From NCBI RefSeq assembly GCF_009833965.1, contig NZ_CP047165.1, positions 1,116,001 through 1,180,000 on the forward strand: a stretch of 64,000 bases of DNA. The letters run 5' to 3'. Under the pieces are notes generated by a model that was not told the DNA's origin, did not search any database, and worked only from the letters and a program-made list of their open reading frames with translations. The first letter of the stretch is position 1. Each line of letters begins with the position of its first letter. Positions 18,787 to 27,563 of the stretch are shown here, one piece after another. The stretch comes from Pelistega ratti. Its GTDB lineage: Bacteria; Pseudomonadota; Gammaproteobacteria; Burkholderiales; Burkholderiaceae_B. The translations under genes and the position numbers were made by a program.

Positions 18787-19171
18787 AAACCTATACTGAT
18801 GATAGAAAATCGTGGTGTTAGAAACGGTATAACACCATTGATACAACTGTAAAAATAATAACCGTCTTTACTTCAAAAAGTACGGAGAAATAACGATTGA
18901 CCAAGCGAGTTTTCTTAAGCGAAGCGGAAGAACTGCAACTCAACATTATTTGCAGTGCTTTTGTAAGCAATAATTTATAACTAAAATATCCTATAAAATA
19001 AATACTAATTTCATCAAAAATATTTAATAACAAAACATTTTCATTAGGACTTTCCCTAGTTTTCACAAAAAAAACCTATTTTGAAAGCTAATCGAAAGCT
19101 ATTATTCGTTAAGGTTATACCTATTTCCTCCTCAAAAGAGACTCACCTTACCTATCAACAAGGAGATAACC
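18787..19171. other. Intergenic region holding repeat copy 1 and the tctC promoter
   Basis: About 385 bases without a convincing gene. It contains one copy of the 85-bp structured repeat (18875-18963) and then AT-rich DNA leading to the tctC ribosome site AAGGAG (about 19160-19165). Any TctD operator should lie between 18970 and 19150; no obvious direct repeat was seen. Confidence 0.5.
18875..18963 (+). repeat. Dispersed structured repeat, copy 1
   Basis: This shares ACGGAGAAATA, then GA-T-ACCAAGCGA, TTTT, AAGCG and AACTGC in the same order with copies at 61549-61616 and 61704-61794. The ends are complementary (AAAAGTAC near the start, GTGCTTTT at the end, allowing G-T pairing), and AAATAA inside pairs with TTATTT. 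The transcript would fold into a long hairpin followed by U residues. Confidence 0.6.
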
Positions 19172-20170
19172 ATGATAAAACTAACCAAACAACCTACCAC
19201 ACTTATCAGTGCTTGCTTACTAAGCCTATCCCTACTTAGCCCAGTATCCGCACAAGAACAACCCAAAAAACCAGAATGTATTGCCCCTGCACAACCCGGT
19301 GGTGGATTTGACCTTACCTGCCGAGTCGCCCTAAACGGCTTTCAACAAACAGGCATCTTAACCGAACCCATGCGTACACTCTATATGCCCGGTGGAGTTG
19401 GTGCTGTTGCCTATAACAATATCGTAGCTCAACGTCCTGATGACCCTAACGCTATCGTTGCCTTCTCTGGCGGTTCATTACTCAACCTAGCACAAGGAAA
19501 ATTTGGAAAATACAATGTCAATGATGTCCGCTGGTTAGCCGCCATTGGTAGCGATTACGGTGTTGCCATTGTCCGAAACGATTCCCCTTACACCGACCTA
19601 AATTCCCTTATGCAAGCCTTTAAAGAAGACCCTCGTAAGATTATTCTTGGTGCAGGCGGTTCTGTTGGTAGCCAAGACTGGATGAAAGCCGCTCTCACTG
19701 CCAAAGCAGCAGGGGTTGATTATAAAAAAATGCGTTTTGTTGCCTTTGAAGGAGGTGGTGAAGCCGTTACCGCTCTGCGTGGTGGACATATCCAAGCCTA
19801 TATGGGCGATGCCGCAGAAGCACGTACATTAATAGATGGCGGGGCACCTATTCGTATTCTCGCTGTATTCCATGATGAACGCTTACCCGGTACTTTATCG
19901 AATATCCCTACTGCCAAAGAGCAAGGCTATGATATTCAATGGCCCATTATCCGTGGCTTTTATGTCGGGCCTAAAATCACCGATGAGCAGTACCAATTCT
20001 GGGTCAATGCCTTTGATAAACTCATGCAAACACCCGAATTTGCTCAACTACAAGAGCAACAAGGATTATTCCCTTTTAATAAAACGGGAGCAGAACTTGA
20101 TACATTCGTAAAAGAACGTGTTGAAAAATACAAGGCACTAGCAGACTCTTTTGGTTTAATTAAAAAATAA
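19172..20170 (+). CDS. tctC: Tripartite tricarboxylate transporter substrate-binding protein (TctC/Bug family)
   Basis: The 332-residue protein has a signal peptide ending near VSAQEQ. It carries CIAPAQPGGGFDLTCR, YMPGGVGAVAYNNI, an internal GAGGSVGSQDWM and the late LPNIPT-like segment LSNIPTAKEQGYDIQW, the marks of the Bug family. It captures citrate-like carboxylates in the periplasm for TctBA. It has a strong ribosome site (AAGGAG). A stable hairpin separates it from tctB. Confidence 0.93.
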   Translation: MIKLTKQPTTLISACLLSLSLLSPVSAQEQPKKPECIAPAQPGGGFDLTCRVALNGFQQTGILTEPMRTLYMPGGVGAVAYNNIVAQRPDDPNAIVAFSGGSLLNLAQGKFGKYNVNDVRWLAAIGSDYGVAIVRNDSPYTDLNSLMQAFKEDPRKIILGAGGSVGSQDWMKAALTAKAAGVDYKKMRFVAFEGGGEAVTALRGGHIQAYMGDAAEARTLIDGGAPIRILAVFHDERLPGTLSNIPTAKEQGYDIQWPIIRGFYVGPKITDEQYQFWVNAFDKLMQTPEFAQLQEQQGLFPFNKTGAELDTFVKERVEKYKALADSFGLIKK

Positions 20171-20203
20171 TTTCCTACACTATGCGATAAAGATAGATAT
20201 CAC

Positions 20204-20231
20204 AGAAAGAGGGTTATCTTACCCTCTTTCT
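20204..20231 (+). terminator. Hairpin between tctC and tctB (attenuator or mRNA 3' stabiliser)
   Basis: GAAAGAGGGT (20205-20214) and ACCCTCTTTC (20221-20230) form a perfect 10-bp stem with a 6-base loop. There is no classic T-run, so partial termination or protection of a short tctC message is more likely than full termination. This fits the higher need for binding protein than for membrane subunits. Confidence 0.6.
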
Positions 20232-20281
20232 CTGCTTTATAAAAATAATACGATAACACTTAATTTTCTTTGAGGTTTATC

Positions 20282-20725
20282 ATGCCACTCAATGACCGTA
20301 CGCTAGGTTTTTTTGCCTTACTTTTTGCTATTTTTTTGACCCTTTTTGGTTATTCACTTGACGCAGAATTTTCTTACGAACCTGTAGGGCCAAAAGCATT
20401 TCCCTTACTCATTGCACTTATTATTGGTATTTGTGGATTAGTCTTGATTAAAAAGGGAGGTCATCCTATCAAATCGAATCCCCCTCACGCCAATTTTCGT
20501 ATTTTTACCATGCTGATTTACATAACAGCCTATGCCTTTCTTTTCCAATGGTTAGGCTTTATTCTATCCACCTCATTAATGACTATTTTTGTCGCCCATC
20601 TTTTTGGAGGATCATGGAAAAAATCCGTTATTGGCGGTATAGGTATGGGTATCCTCTTTTTTCTCTTATTTGATAAAGGGCTTGACGTTATTCTTCCGAC
20701 TGGCATTTTAGGAGATTTACTATGA
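20282..20725 (+). CDS. tctB: Tripartite tricarboxylate transporter small membrane subunit
   Basis: The 147-residue protein has four hydrophobic helices and the TctB N-terminus (TLGFFALLFAIFLTLFGYSLDAEFSYEPVGPKAFPLLIALI). The ATG at 20282 is preceded by GAGG at 6 bases, so the in-frame upstream TTG is not needed. Its last four bases overlap the tctA start (ATGA). Confidence 0.9.
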   Translation: MPLNDRTLGFFALLFAIFLTLFGYSLDAEFSYEPVGPKAFPLLIALIIGICGLVLIKKGGHPIKSNPPHANFRIFTMLIYITAYAFLFQWLGFILSTSLMTIFVAHLFGGSWKKSVIGGIGMGILFFLLFDKGLDVILPTGILGDLL

Positions 20726-22245
20726 GTCAATTTTTTGACCATCTCAGTTTAGGCTTTGGGGTAGCTTTTTCTTTACTCAATCTAGTCGTAGCAGCTATCG
20801 GTTCTTTTATCGGTACTATCGTAGGCGTATTACCCGGCTTAGGCCCTATCAATGGGGTAGCAATGTTAGTACCTATCGCCTTCGCAATGAAACTACCCCC
20901 TGAAACAGCCCTAATCCTATTGGCAGCCGTATATGTAGGTGCAGAATATGGGGGACGTATTACCTCTATTTTATTAAATGTTCCGGGAGAAGCAGCCTCT
21001 GTTATGACAACCCTAGATGGTTATCCTTTAGCACGTCAAGGCTTAGCCAGTGTTGCCTTATCCCTCTCTGCATGGGCTTCTTTTGTTGGCTCTACCGTTG
21101 CTACTATTGGTATTCTTGCTCTTGCCCCTATCTTAGCCAATTGGGCTGTTGCCTTTGGGCCTGCAGAATATTTTGTATTAATGGTTTTTGCCTTTGCGGC
21201 ACTCACTAGCCTATTGGGTGAACAACCCGTCAAAGGTATTCTTTCCGCCATGATAGGATTAGCGATTTCTACCGTTGGTGTAGATGCCAATTCTGGGGTT
21301 TATCGCTATACTTTTGATCTACCCAACTTAGCCGATGGGATTGATTTTGTTGTCGTTGTCATTGGTTTATTTGCTATTGCTGAAATGCTACAAATGTTAG
21401 AAAATCTTCTAGCAGGTGAATCAATTGATGTTCCAAAAAGCACACGCAAACTCTTTAATCTTAAAGAAATTTGTCAAACTGCTTGGACAACTTTACGATC
21501 AAGTGTAATGGGATTTTTTATCGGTATTCTTCCCGGTGCTGGGGCAAGCGTTGCATCTGCCGTTGCCTATGCCAATGAGAAAAAAATAGTAGAGAGTAAA
21601 GACCCCCATGCAAAATTTGGGAAAGGTGATATTCGAGGACTTGTAGCACCCGAATCGGCAAATAATGCAGCAGCAACAGGTTCATTTATTCCTATGCTCA
21701 CATTAGGTGTTCCTGGATCAGGCACAACAGCCGTGATGATGGGGGCGTTAACCCTCTATAACATTACCCCCGGCCCTATTCTCTTTGAAGCACAACCACA
21801 AATTGTTTGGGGCTTAATCATTTCCCTCTTTATTGCAAACATTATGCTGTTCTTTATGAATGTACCTCTTGTACGTGTCTTTGCTGCTATGTTACGCATT
21901 CCACCTTGGTTATTAGTCCCGGGAATTCTCTCTATCAGCTTTATTGGGGTCTATGCCATTAACGGCACAACTTTTGATTTAATGCTAATGGTCATTATTG
22001 GGCTTATTGGTTACTTTCTTCGTAAATTTAATGTCCCTATGGCACCGCTTGTTCTTGGTGTGGTATTAGGCAATATGATGGAGCAAAACCTTCGCCGTGC
22101 CTTATCTATGTCAGATGGTAATATTCAAATTCTTTTTGAAAGCTATCTCTCAATAGGTCTATGGATTGCCGCTCTTGCTGTGGGTATTATTCCCCCATTA
22201 TTACGAAAATGGCGTAAAAAAGTCGTTACCGCACCAGCTAATTAA
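20722..22245 (+). CDS. tctA: Tripartite tricarboxylate transporter large permease
   Basis: The 507-residue protein has about 12 hydrophobic helices. It carries the TctA signatures GVLPGLGPINGVAMLVPIAF, the related inverted segment GILPGAGASVASAVAY, and PESANNAAATGSFIPMLTLGVPGSGTTAVM. It is the proton- or sodium-coupled permease of the TTT system. It is translationally coupled to tctB. Confidence 0.95.
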   Translation: MSQFFDHLSLGFGVAFSLLNLVVAAIGSFIGTIVGVLPGLGPINGVAMLVPIAFAMKLPPETALILLAAVYVGAEYGGRITSILLNVPGEAASVMTTLDGYPLARQGLASVALSLSAWASFVGSTVATIGILALAPILANWAVAFGPAEYFVLMVFAFAALTSLLGEQPVKGILSAMIGLAISTVGVDANSGVYRYTFDLPNLADGIDFVVVVIGLFAIAEMLQMLENLLAGESIDVPKSTRKLFNLKEICQTAWTTLRSSVMGFFIGILPGAGASVASAVAYANEKKIVESKDPHAKFGKGDIRGLVAPESANNAAATGSFIPMLTLGVPGSGTTAVMMGALTLYNITPGPILFEAQPQIVWGLIISLFIANIMLFFMNVPLVRVFAAMLRIPPWLLVPGILSISFIGVYAINGTTFDLMLMVIIGLIGYFLRKFNVPMAPLVLGVVLGNMMEQNLRRALSMSDGNIQILFESYLSIGLWIAALAVGIIPPLLRKWRKKVVTAPAN

Positions 22246-22268
22246 TTTATTTTCTATAATACCCACCT

Positions 22269-23336
22269 ATGAAGCAAAATATTTATCCTTATATCCTCGG
22301 TTTTTTGATTGCCCTAGGTGGGGCATTTATTGCGAATCTTCTCCATATCCCATTACCATGGTTAATGGGGCCACTTATAGCCACTGCCATTACAACCATT
22401 AATGGTGCAAAAAGTAAATCTCATCCCTATTTCCGTTATTTTGGACAGTGGGTTATTGGGATATCTCTCGGTCTTTACTTTACCCCTAGCACAATGGCTA
22501 CCGTTATGGATCTTTGGCATTATATTATTATGGGGTGCTTTATTGCACTTCTTATGAGTATGTTTAATGCTTTTTCACTCTATCGTTGGGGAAGAGTTGA
22601 TTTTAAAACAGCATGGTTTGCAGGGACTGTTGGCGGTGCTAGTGAGATGGCAAATTTAGCTGAACGCTATCATGCTCAATCCGATAGAGTCGCCTCTTCA
22701 CATAGCGTTAGAGTGCTGATTGTTGTACTGGTTATCCCTTTTGTTTTTCGCTTACTTGATATTCACGGGACAGAAGCTATAGAATCGGATATTCCCTATC
22801 AATTTAGTTTGGTCGGATTATCGCAACTATTAGTATTAACACTTATCGCAGGCTTTATTTTTATCCGTTTTAATATACCCAATTCATGGGTACTTGGGCC
22901 TTTGTTAGTTACGCTTATATTAACCAGTCATGAGGTACACCTTACTCATCTTTCACCCGAAATTAGAAATCTAGGGCAACTCTGTATTGGCTGGTCATTA
23001 GGCAGTAAATATACCCCTAATTTTTTTAGTAAAGCCCCTCGCTATATCTCTGTCAGTGTACTTATCAGCCTAGCTAGTTTATTGGTATGTGCTGGTTTTG
23101 CCTTTATATTATCATGGATTTCAGGTATTCCTGTCTCTACCCTTATTCTAAGCCTAAGTCCCGGTGGGATTACTGAAATGACAATTACCGCCAAAGTGCT
23201 GATGCTAGGCGTACCAACAGTTGCCGCCTTTCATATTGCTAGAATGGTTTTTATTCTACTAACAGCACAACCTTGTTATAAGCTATTAAATCGCTATATA
23301 CAAAAACGACACCACCATCATCCTATAGATGAGTAA
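22269..23336 (+). CDS. AbrB-family membrane protein (COG3180 type)
   Basis: The 355-residue protein has about ten helices arranged as an internal duplication. Each half has a proline/glycine-rich motif (IPLPWLMGPLIATAI and IPNSWVLGPLLVTLI) and each ends near a GG.TEM motif (FAGTVGGASEMANLAERY, LSPGGITEMTITAKVL). These belong to the AbrB/ammonia-monooxygenase-like membrane family of unknown substrate, often found beside TTT transporters. It starts 23 bases after tctA, so it is co-transcribed. It ends in a His cluster. A role as an accessory carboxylate permease is inference. Confidence 0.82.
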   Translation: MKQNIYPYILGFLIALGGAFIANLLHIPLPWLMGPLIATAITTINGAKSKSHPYFRYFGQWVIGISLGLYFTPSTMATVMDLWHYIIMGCFIALLMSMFNAFSLYRWGRVDFKTAWFAGTVGGASEMANLAERYHAQSDRVASSHSVRVLIVVLVIPFVFRLLDIHGTEAIESDIPYQFSLVGLSQLLVLTLIAGFIFIRFNIPNSWVLGPLLVTLILTSHEVHLTHLSPEIRNLGQLCIGWSLGSKYTPNFFSKAPRYISVSVLISLASLLVCAGFAFILSWISGIPVSTLILSLSPGGITEMTITAKVLMLGVPTVAAFHIARMVFILLTAQPCYKLLNRYIQKRHHHHPIDE

Positions 23337-23536
23337 GTGTTATTATTAATCTACCCTAGTTCCATCACTAACTCTGGGTACTTATCTAATAATTGGATTA
23401 ATTTTAATGCTGCTCCACTAGGATTGCGTTCTTTATTTCTTTTTTTTATAACCAAATTCCTCTTACGACTTTATTATTTCTTCCAAGGTCTGCTATAGTG
23501 ATGACTTTAGAATAGCCAATACCAAAGGGAGATACC

Positions 23537-24553
23537 ATGAAAACACTATCCTTAGTAATCACTACCCTTGCTTTTACCCTAGCAGGTACAAGCACACAAG
23601 CATCAACATTAGATACCGTTAAACAACGCGGTCATGTTATTTGCGGAACAACCACAGGCTTTGCAGGCTTTTCTGCTCCTGATAGTAAAGGCGAATGGCA
23701 AGGACTTGATATTGATTTATGTAAATCAGTCGCTGCTGCTATTTTTGGCGATGCATCCAAATTCAAAACCGTTCCCCTTAACTCTCAACAACGTTTTACC
23801 GCCCTACAGTCTGGTGAGATAGATATTCTTACTCGTAATACCACTGTTACACAACAACGAGATACCGCCTTAGGCATACAATCACCGGGGGTTAATTTCT
23901 ATGATGGACAAGGCTTTATGGTCGCCAAATCATTAGGTGTCAGCAGTGCCAAAGAACTAGATGGTGCGACTATCTGTTTACAAACAGGGACTTCTAATGA
24001 AAATACCCTTGCTGATTGGGCAAGAGCCAATAAGATCAACTACACACCTGTTGTTTTTGATCAATTCAATGAAGTGGTCAATGCCTTTGCCTCTGGTCGT
24101 TGTGATGTGTATAGTACAGATGCATCAGGCTTAGCCTCTATTCGTATTTCACGCCTTTCTAACCCAAATGACTATATTGTATTACCCGAACTCATTTCTA
24201 AAGAGCCTCTAGGTCCTTTTGTTCGTCAAGGGGATGATCAATGGTTTAATATTGTCAAATGGACACTTCATGCACAGCTGAATGCCGAAGAAATGGGGGT
24301 AACAAGTAGTAATGTTGATAAACAACTCACCAGTACCAATCCAGCGATTCAACGACTTTTGGGTGTAACAGAAGGTTTTGGTAAAAATCTAGGATTAGAT
24401 GATAAATGGGCATATCACATTGTAAAACAGGTAGGTAACTACGGTGAAAGTTTTGATCGCAATGTCGGTGCTAAGAGTCCACTCAATATTCCTCGAGGTT
24501 TAAATCAGCAATGGTTTAAAGGAGGCTTACATTACGGTTTACCTATTCGTTAA
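23537..24553 (+). CDS. aapJ: General L-amino-acid ABC transporter periplasmic binding protein (AapJ/BztA-like)
   Basis: The 338-residue protein has a signal peptide ending near TQASTLD, then VKQRGHVICGTTTGFAGFSAPD, GLDIDLCKSVAAAIFGD, QQRFTALQSGEIDILTRNTT, FYDGQGFMV and LQTGTSNENTLADW, and a later PLGPFVRQGDDQW. These match AapJ/BztA rather than HisJ-type proteins. The permease and ATPase genes (aapQMP) are absent here: an AbrB gene precedes it and two hairpins follow. It is therefore a single-gene unit. It has a good ribosome site (AAAGGGAG). Confidence 0.9.
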   Translation: MKTLSLVITTLAFTLAGTSTQASTLDTVKQRGHVICGTTTGFAGFSAPDSKGEWQGLDIDLCKSVAAAIFGDASKFKTVPLNSQQRFTALQSGEIDILTRNTTVTQQRDTALGIQSPGVNFYDGQGFMVAKSLGVSSAKELDGATICLQTGTSNENTLADWARANKINYTPVVFDQFNEVVNAFASGRCDVYSTDASGLASIRISRLSNPNDYIVLPELISKEPLGPFVRQGDDQWFNIVKWTLHAQLNAEEMGVTSSNVDKQLTSTNPAIQRLLGVTEGFGKNLGLDDKWAYHIVKQVGNYGESFDRNVGAKSPLNIPRGLNQQWFKGGLHYGLPIR

Positions 24554-24571
24554 ATCACACTAACAACATAG

Positions 24572-24598
24572 TAGGTAAGCATTTTATAGGCTTACCTT
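24572..24598 (+). terminator. Probable terminator of aapJ
   Basis: AGGTAAGC (24573-24580) and GCTTACCT (24590-24597) form an 8-bp stem followed by TTATAACTTTATT, 20 bases after the stop. Confidence 0.6.
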
Positions 24599-24610
24599 TA
24601 TAACTTTATT

Positions 24611-24670
24611 ATCTGCACCTTAAAAAGCAAAAGATATTATGCGTATAGTTAAGGTGCAGATTTTATTTTT
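24611..24670 (+). terminator. Second, larger hairpin with T-tract after aapJ
   Basis: ATCTGCACCTTAA (24611-24623) pairs perfectly with TTAAGGTGCAGAT (24649-24661) across a 25-base loop. TTTATTTTT follows at once. It could be a tandem terminator or the 3' end of a small RNA. Confidence 0.55.
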
Positions 24671-24899
24671 GCCGCTCTTTAATAACCTCTCATTTAATTA
24701 ATACTTAAAAACTTAATATTTAAACTAATACTACATCAAAACAATAAAACAATTAGTTAAACATAGCCGATTTATTAACCATTCCTTTTTATGATGTATT
24801 TTTAAAAATATCCTCTAAAAATTGGTATCTTATACAGTAAATTTTATAAACTATGATATAGTAAATAAGAATAATTTTTATTATGATATAAATAGTAGT

Positions 24900-26735
24900 A
24901 TGCCTCTTTACCATTCCCTAAAAAAACATCTAGATAAAAAGCTATTGACCACCATTATGCTTTGGGGGATTATCTTACTATTGATATTAAATCTTTCCTT
25001 TTTTGTGACATGGAAATTTGAAGACCGAGGCATAGCCCTTCAACAACTCAACCAGCTAAATACGCGTATATCCTTACTAACAACAATTAGTACCTCTTCT
25101 TCTCCCAATACAATTCACACCACACAAGAAGAAGTCATTTATGATATGGATAAGATATTATCTGATTTATCCGATAATGATATTTTTTGTTGTTCTTCTG
25201 TTTTAGATAAAAATACATATCCTCAACTCAAACAAAATATTCAGACCCTTATTCGCCAAGCCACCTCACTTACCATCGATAAGCAAGCTATTTCTCAAAC
25301 CGCACACCATATTCTCCATGAAAATGAAATCCTTGCACAAATCATCACCAAGCAGAATACCCGTAATATTAAGCTCATGCGAATTATCCGTATAGGGCTT
25401 TTTTCGCTGATTGCCTTATTGCTCTTTACCTCATTCTTCCTCTTAAAAAAGAATATCTTAAAACCACTCAATACACTTAAAGACGGATTTAATGCTATTA
25501 AAAAAGGACAATTTGATACGGCAATTACCATCAATACTAAAGATGAATGGGAAGAAGTTGCTTTAGGTTTTAACCAAATGGTGCGTGAATTACATAACTC
25601 TTATTCTTTACTTGAAAATAGGGTTAAGCTCCGTACGCAAGAACTGGAAAATGAAAAAAACAATAAAGAAATACTTTACCAAATCACGTCTTATCTACAT
25701 GAAAATGAGTTGTCTCAAAAAACCCTATACCATTTACTCCATAGAATTCAAAAAACATATCATACACGCTCAATTTATCTTTTTTTAATGGAAAAAGATA
25801 AGTTTAATCTTAAACAATTTATTCCATCTGATATGGCAGAACAAAATATCATTCAGCGTTATTGTCATCAATATCATCATACACTGAAAACATCTACAGC
25901 CCCTTATATACACTGCACACAAGATAATTTGCACTTTACCATTATCTTTATTAAATATAAGAAAAATAATGTAGGGTTACTTGTTGTTAATTTTAATACT
26001 GATGATCAAAATACCTCTCACACCCTACAATTATTAAAACCTATCTGCGACCAACTCGCTGTCGCACAGGAAAACAAGCATTTACATGAGCAACAAAAAG
26101 ATTATGCTATTCTCTCCGAACGTAATCTTATTGCTCAGCGTTTACACGATAGCATTGCACAATCACTTGCTTTTTTGAATATGCAAATCCAATCCCTCAA
26201 AAATGAACTATCCACAGAGGCATCTACTACCTACCAAACACATATTGAGATGATTGAAAAAGGGATTCAACATTGTCACGAAGACATTCGTTTATTACTG
26301 AATAATTTTCGTGCAAAACTTAACTATACTAATTTACAGGAAGCCGTAAAATCAATTATCCAGCAGTACCAACAACGCTACCATTTTACGATTGATCTCC
26401 AGTGGTCTGATGATATTCACTTGCATAAAGATCAGCAATTACAAGTTATCTTTATTCTTCAAGAAGCATTATCCAATATTGCTAAACATGCCAAAGCAAG
26501 TCATATTACTATCCATTTTAAACAGCAACCCCACTTTATGATGGAAATAAAAGACAATGGCATTGGCTTTGAATTACAAAACAATACCAACCAACCACTA
26601 CATTATGGCGAGCATATTGGTTTAGCCATTATGAAAGAACGTAGTGAGCATATTGGTGCCAAACTTCAGATTACCTCTGCCAAAAACCAAGGGACTTGTA
26701 TTCAATTTAGCCTTGATTCCTCAACAACACGTTAA
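24900..26735 (+). CDS. NarX/NarQ-type sensor histidine kinase
   Basis: ATG 24900 (MPLYHSLKKHL) is preferred to an upstream TTG at 24822, whose extra 26 residues look non-coding. The 611-residue protein has two membrane helices (about 21-40 and 165-185) around a periplasmic sensor, a HAMP domain (LKPLNTLKDGFNAIKKGQFD), a coiled coil and a GAF-like region. A HisKA_3 domain follows with His416 (RLHDSIAQSL) and a HATPase with NIAKHA, DNGIGF and EHIGLAIMKERSE. This is the NarX class that pairs with LuxR-type regulators, and one follows directly. The sensor region is too diverged to call nitrate as the ligand. Confidence 0.82.
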   Translation: MPLYHSLKKHLDKKLLTTIMLWGIILLLILNLSFFVTWKFEDRGIALQQLNQLNTRISLLTTISTSSSPNTIHTTQEEVIYDMDKILSDLSDNDIFCCSSVLDKNTYPQLKQNIQTLIRQATSLTIDKQAISQTAHHILHENEILAQIITKQNTRNIKLMRIIRIGLFSLIALLLFTSFFLLKKNILKPLNTLKDGFNAIKKGQFDTAITINTKDEWEEVALGFNQMVRELHNSYSLLENRVKLRTQELENEKNNKEILYQITSYLHENELSQKTLYHLLHRIQKTYHTRSIYLFLMEKDKFNLKQFIPSDMAEQNIIQRYCHQYHHTLKTSTAPYIHCTQDNLHFTIIFIKYKKNNVGLLVVNFNTDDQNTSHTLQLLKPICDQLAVAQENKHLHEQQKDYAILSERNLIAQRLHDSIAQSLAFLNMQIQSLKNELSTEASTTYQTHIEMIEKGIQHCHEDIRLLLNNFRAKLNYTNLQEAVKSIIQQYQQRYHFTIDLQWSDDIHLHKDQQLQVIFILQEALSNIAKHAKASHITIHFKQQPHFMMEIKDNGIGFELQNNTNQPLHYGEHIGLAIMKERSEHIGAKLQITSAKNQGTCIQFSLDSSTTR

Positions 26736-26753
26736 TTTAAAAGGTTTCTTCTC

Positions 26754-27437
26754 ATGAAAACCCCTATTTCTATTCTTATTATTGATGATCACGCCCTTTT
26801 CGGAGAGGGAATTGCCTTTATCCTCAGAAAAGAACCTGATATGCAGGTAGTAGCTATTGCTCAAAATGGTTTAGAGGGCAGTAAACTTATCAAAAAACAT
26901 AAAGTTGATATTGTATTGTTAGATTTAGAAATGCCTTTAATCAGTGGGGTAGAGACGCTTAAACAGTTATTAACGCTACAACCAGATTTAAGAGTATTAA
27001 TTCTTACCATGTCTGACGATATGGAACATCTTAATGAATGTTTACATCATGGGGCTTATGGTTATATTTTGAAAAATGCAAGCCCTGCCTTTCTGACTCA
27101 AGCCATTCGCCAAGCGATGAACAATCATAAAATATTTTCACAAGAAATCAAAAATAAATTTTTTGATTCAACACTTGATAATAAAAAAATACACCCCTCT
27201 TCACTGGAACAATCAGGCCTAACGGAACGAGAAATTCAAGTATTGTTCCATCTCTCACAAGGTAATAGCAATAAACTTATTGCGCATTGTATGCATTTAT
27301 CTGAAAATACGATTAAAGTTCATGTACAAAATATTTTACGCAAGCTAAACTTTACCAATCGAACACAAGCTGCCAATTTTGCCAACCAGCATCATATACA
27401 AAAACTTTTTCAAGAAAAATCAGCCAATACCCCTTAA
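26754..27437 (+). CDS. NarL/FixJ-family response regulator
   Basis: The 227-residue protein has a receiver domain (LIIDDHALFGEGI, phospho-acceptor Asp57 in IVLLDLEMP, Lys in GYILKNASP) and a LuxR-type HTH (LTEREIQVLFHLSQGNSNKLIAHCMHLSENTIKVHVQNI). It follows its kinase by 18 bases. Targets are unknown; neither neighbouring operon is a respiratory gene cluster. A long-loop hairpin follows the gene. Confidence 0.88.
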   Translation: MKTPISILIIDDHALFGEGIAFILRKEPDMQVVAIAQNGLEGSKLIKKHKVDIVLLDLEMPLISGVETLKQLLTLQPDLRVLILTMSDDMEHLNECLHHGAYGYILKNASPAFLTQAIRQAMNNHKIFSQEIKNKFFDSTLDNKKIHPSSLEQSGLTEREIQVLFHLSQGNSNKLIAHCMHLSENTIKVHVQNILRKLNFTNRTQAANFANQHHIQKLFQEKSANTP

Positions 27438-27460
27438 ATATATGATTTCAACCGTAAAAC

Positions 27461-27518
27461 AAGTAGATAAGATTATTAATACATCAATTTCTCAATAAAT
27501 TCTATCTACTTATTTTTA
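27461..27518 (+). terminator. Terminator between the response regulator and the convergent slam gene
   Basis: AAGTAGATA (27461-27469) pairs with TATCTACTT (27503-27511), followed by ATTTTTATATT. The loop is long (33 bases), so efficiency is uncertain. Confidence 0.45.
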
Positions 27519-27563
27519 TATTAGGTAGTATCGACAAAAATAAGCTCCCCCTTTGTCTTTAGC

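Noticed and set aside
18818..19066. A leftward 82-codon frame in the intergenic region before tctC
   Set aside because: It runs through the structured repeat, starts close to no ribosome site, and shows no recognisable protein features.
24822..24899. TTG start giving 26 extra residues on the NarX-like kinase
   Set aside because: Weak start, Asn/Tyr-rich AT-driven sequence, and no ribosome site.
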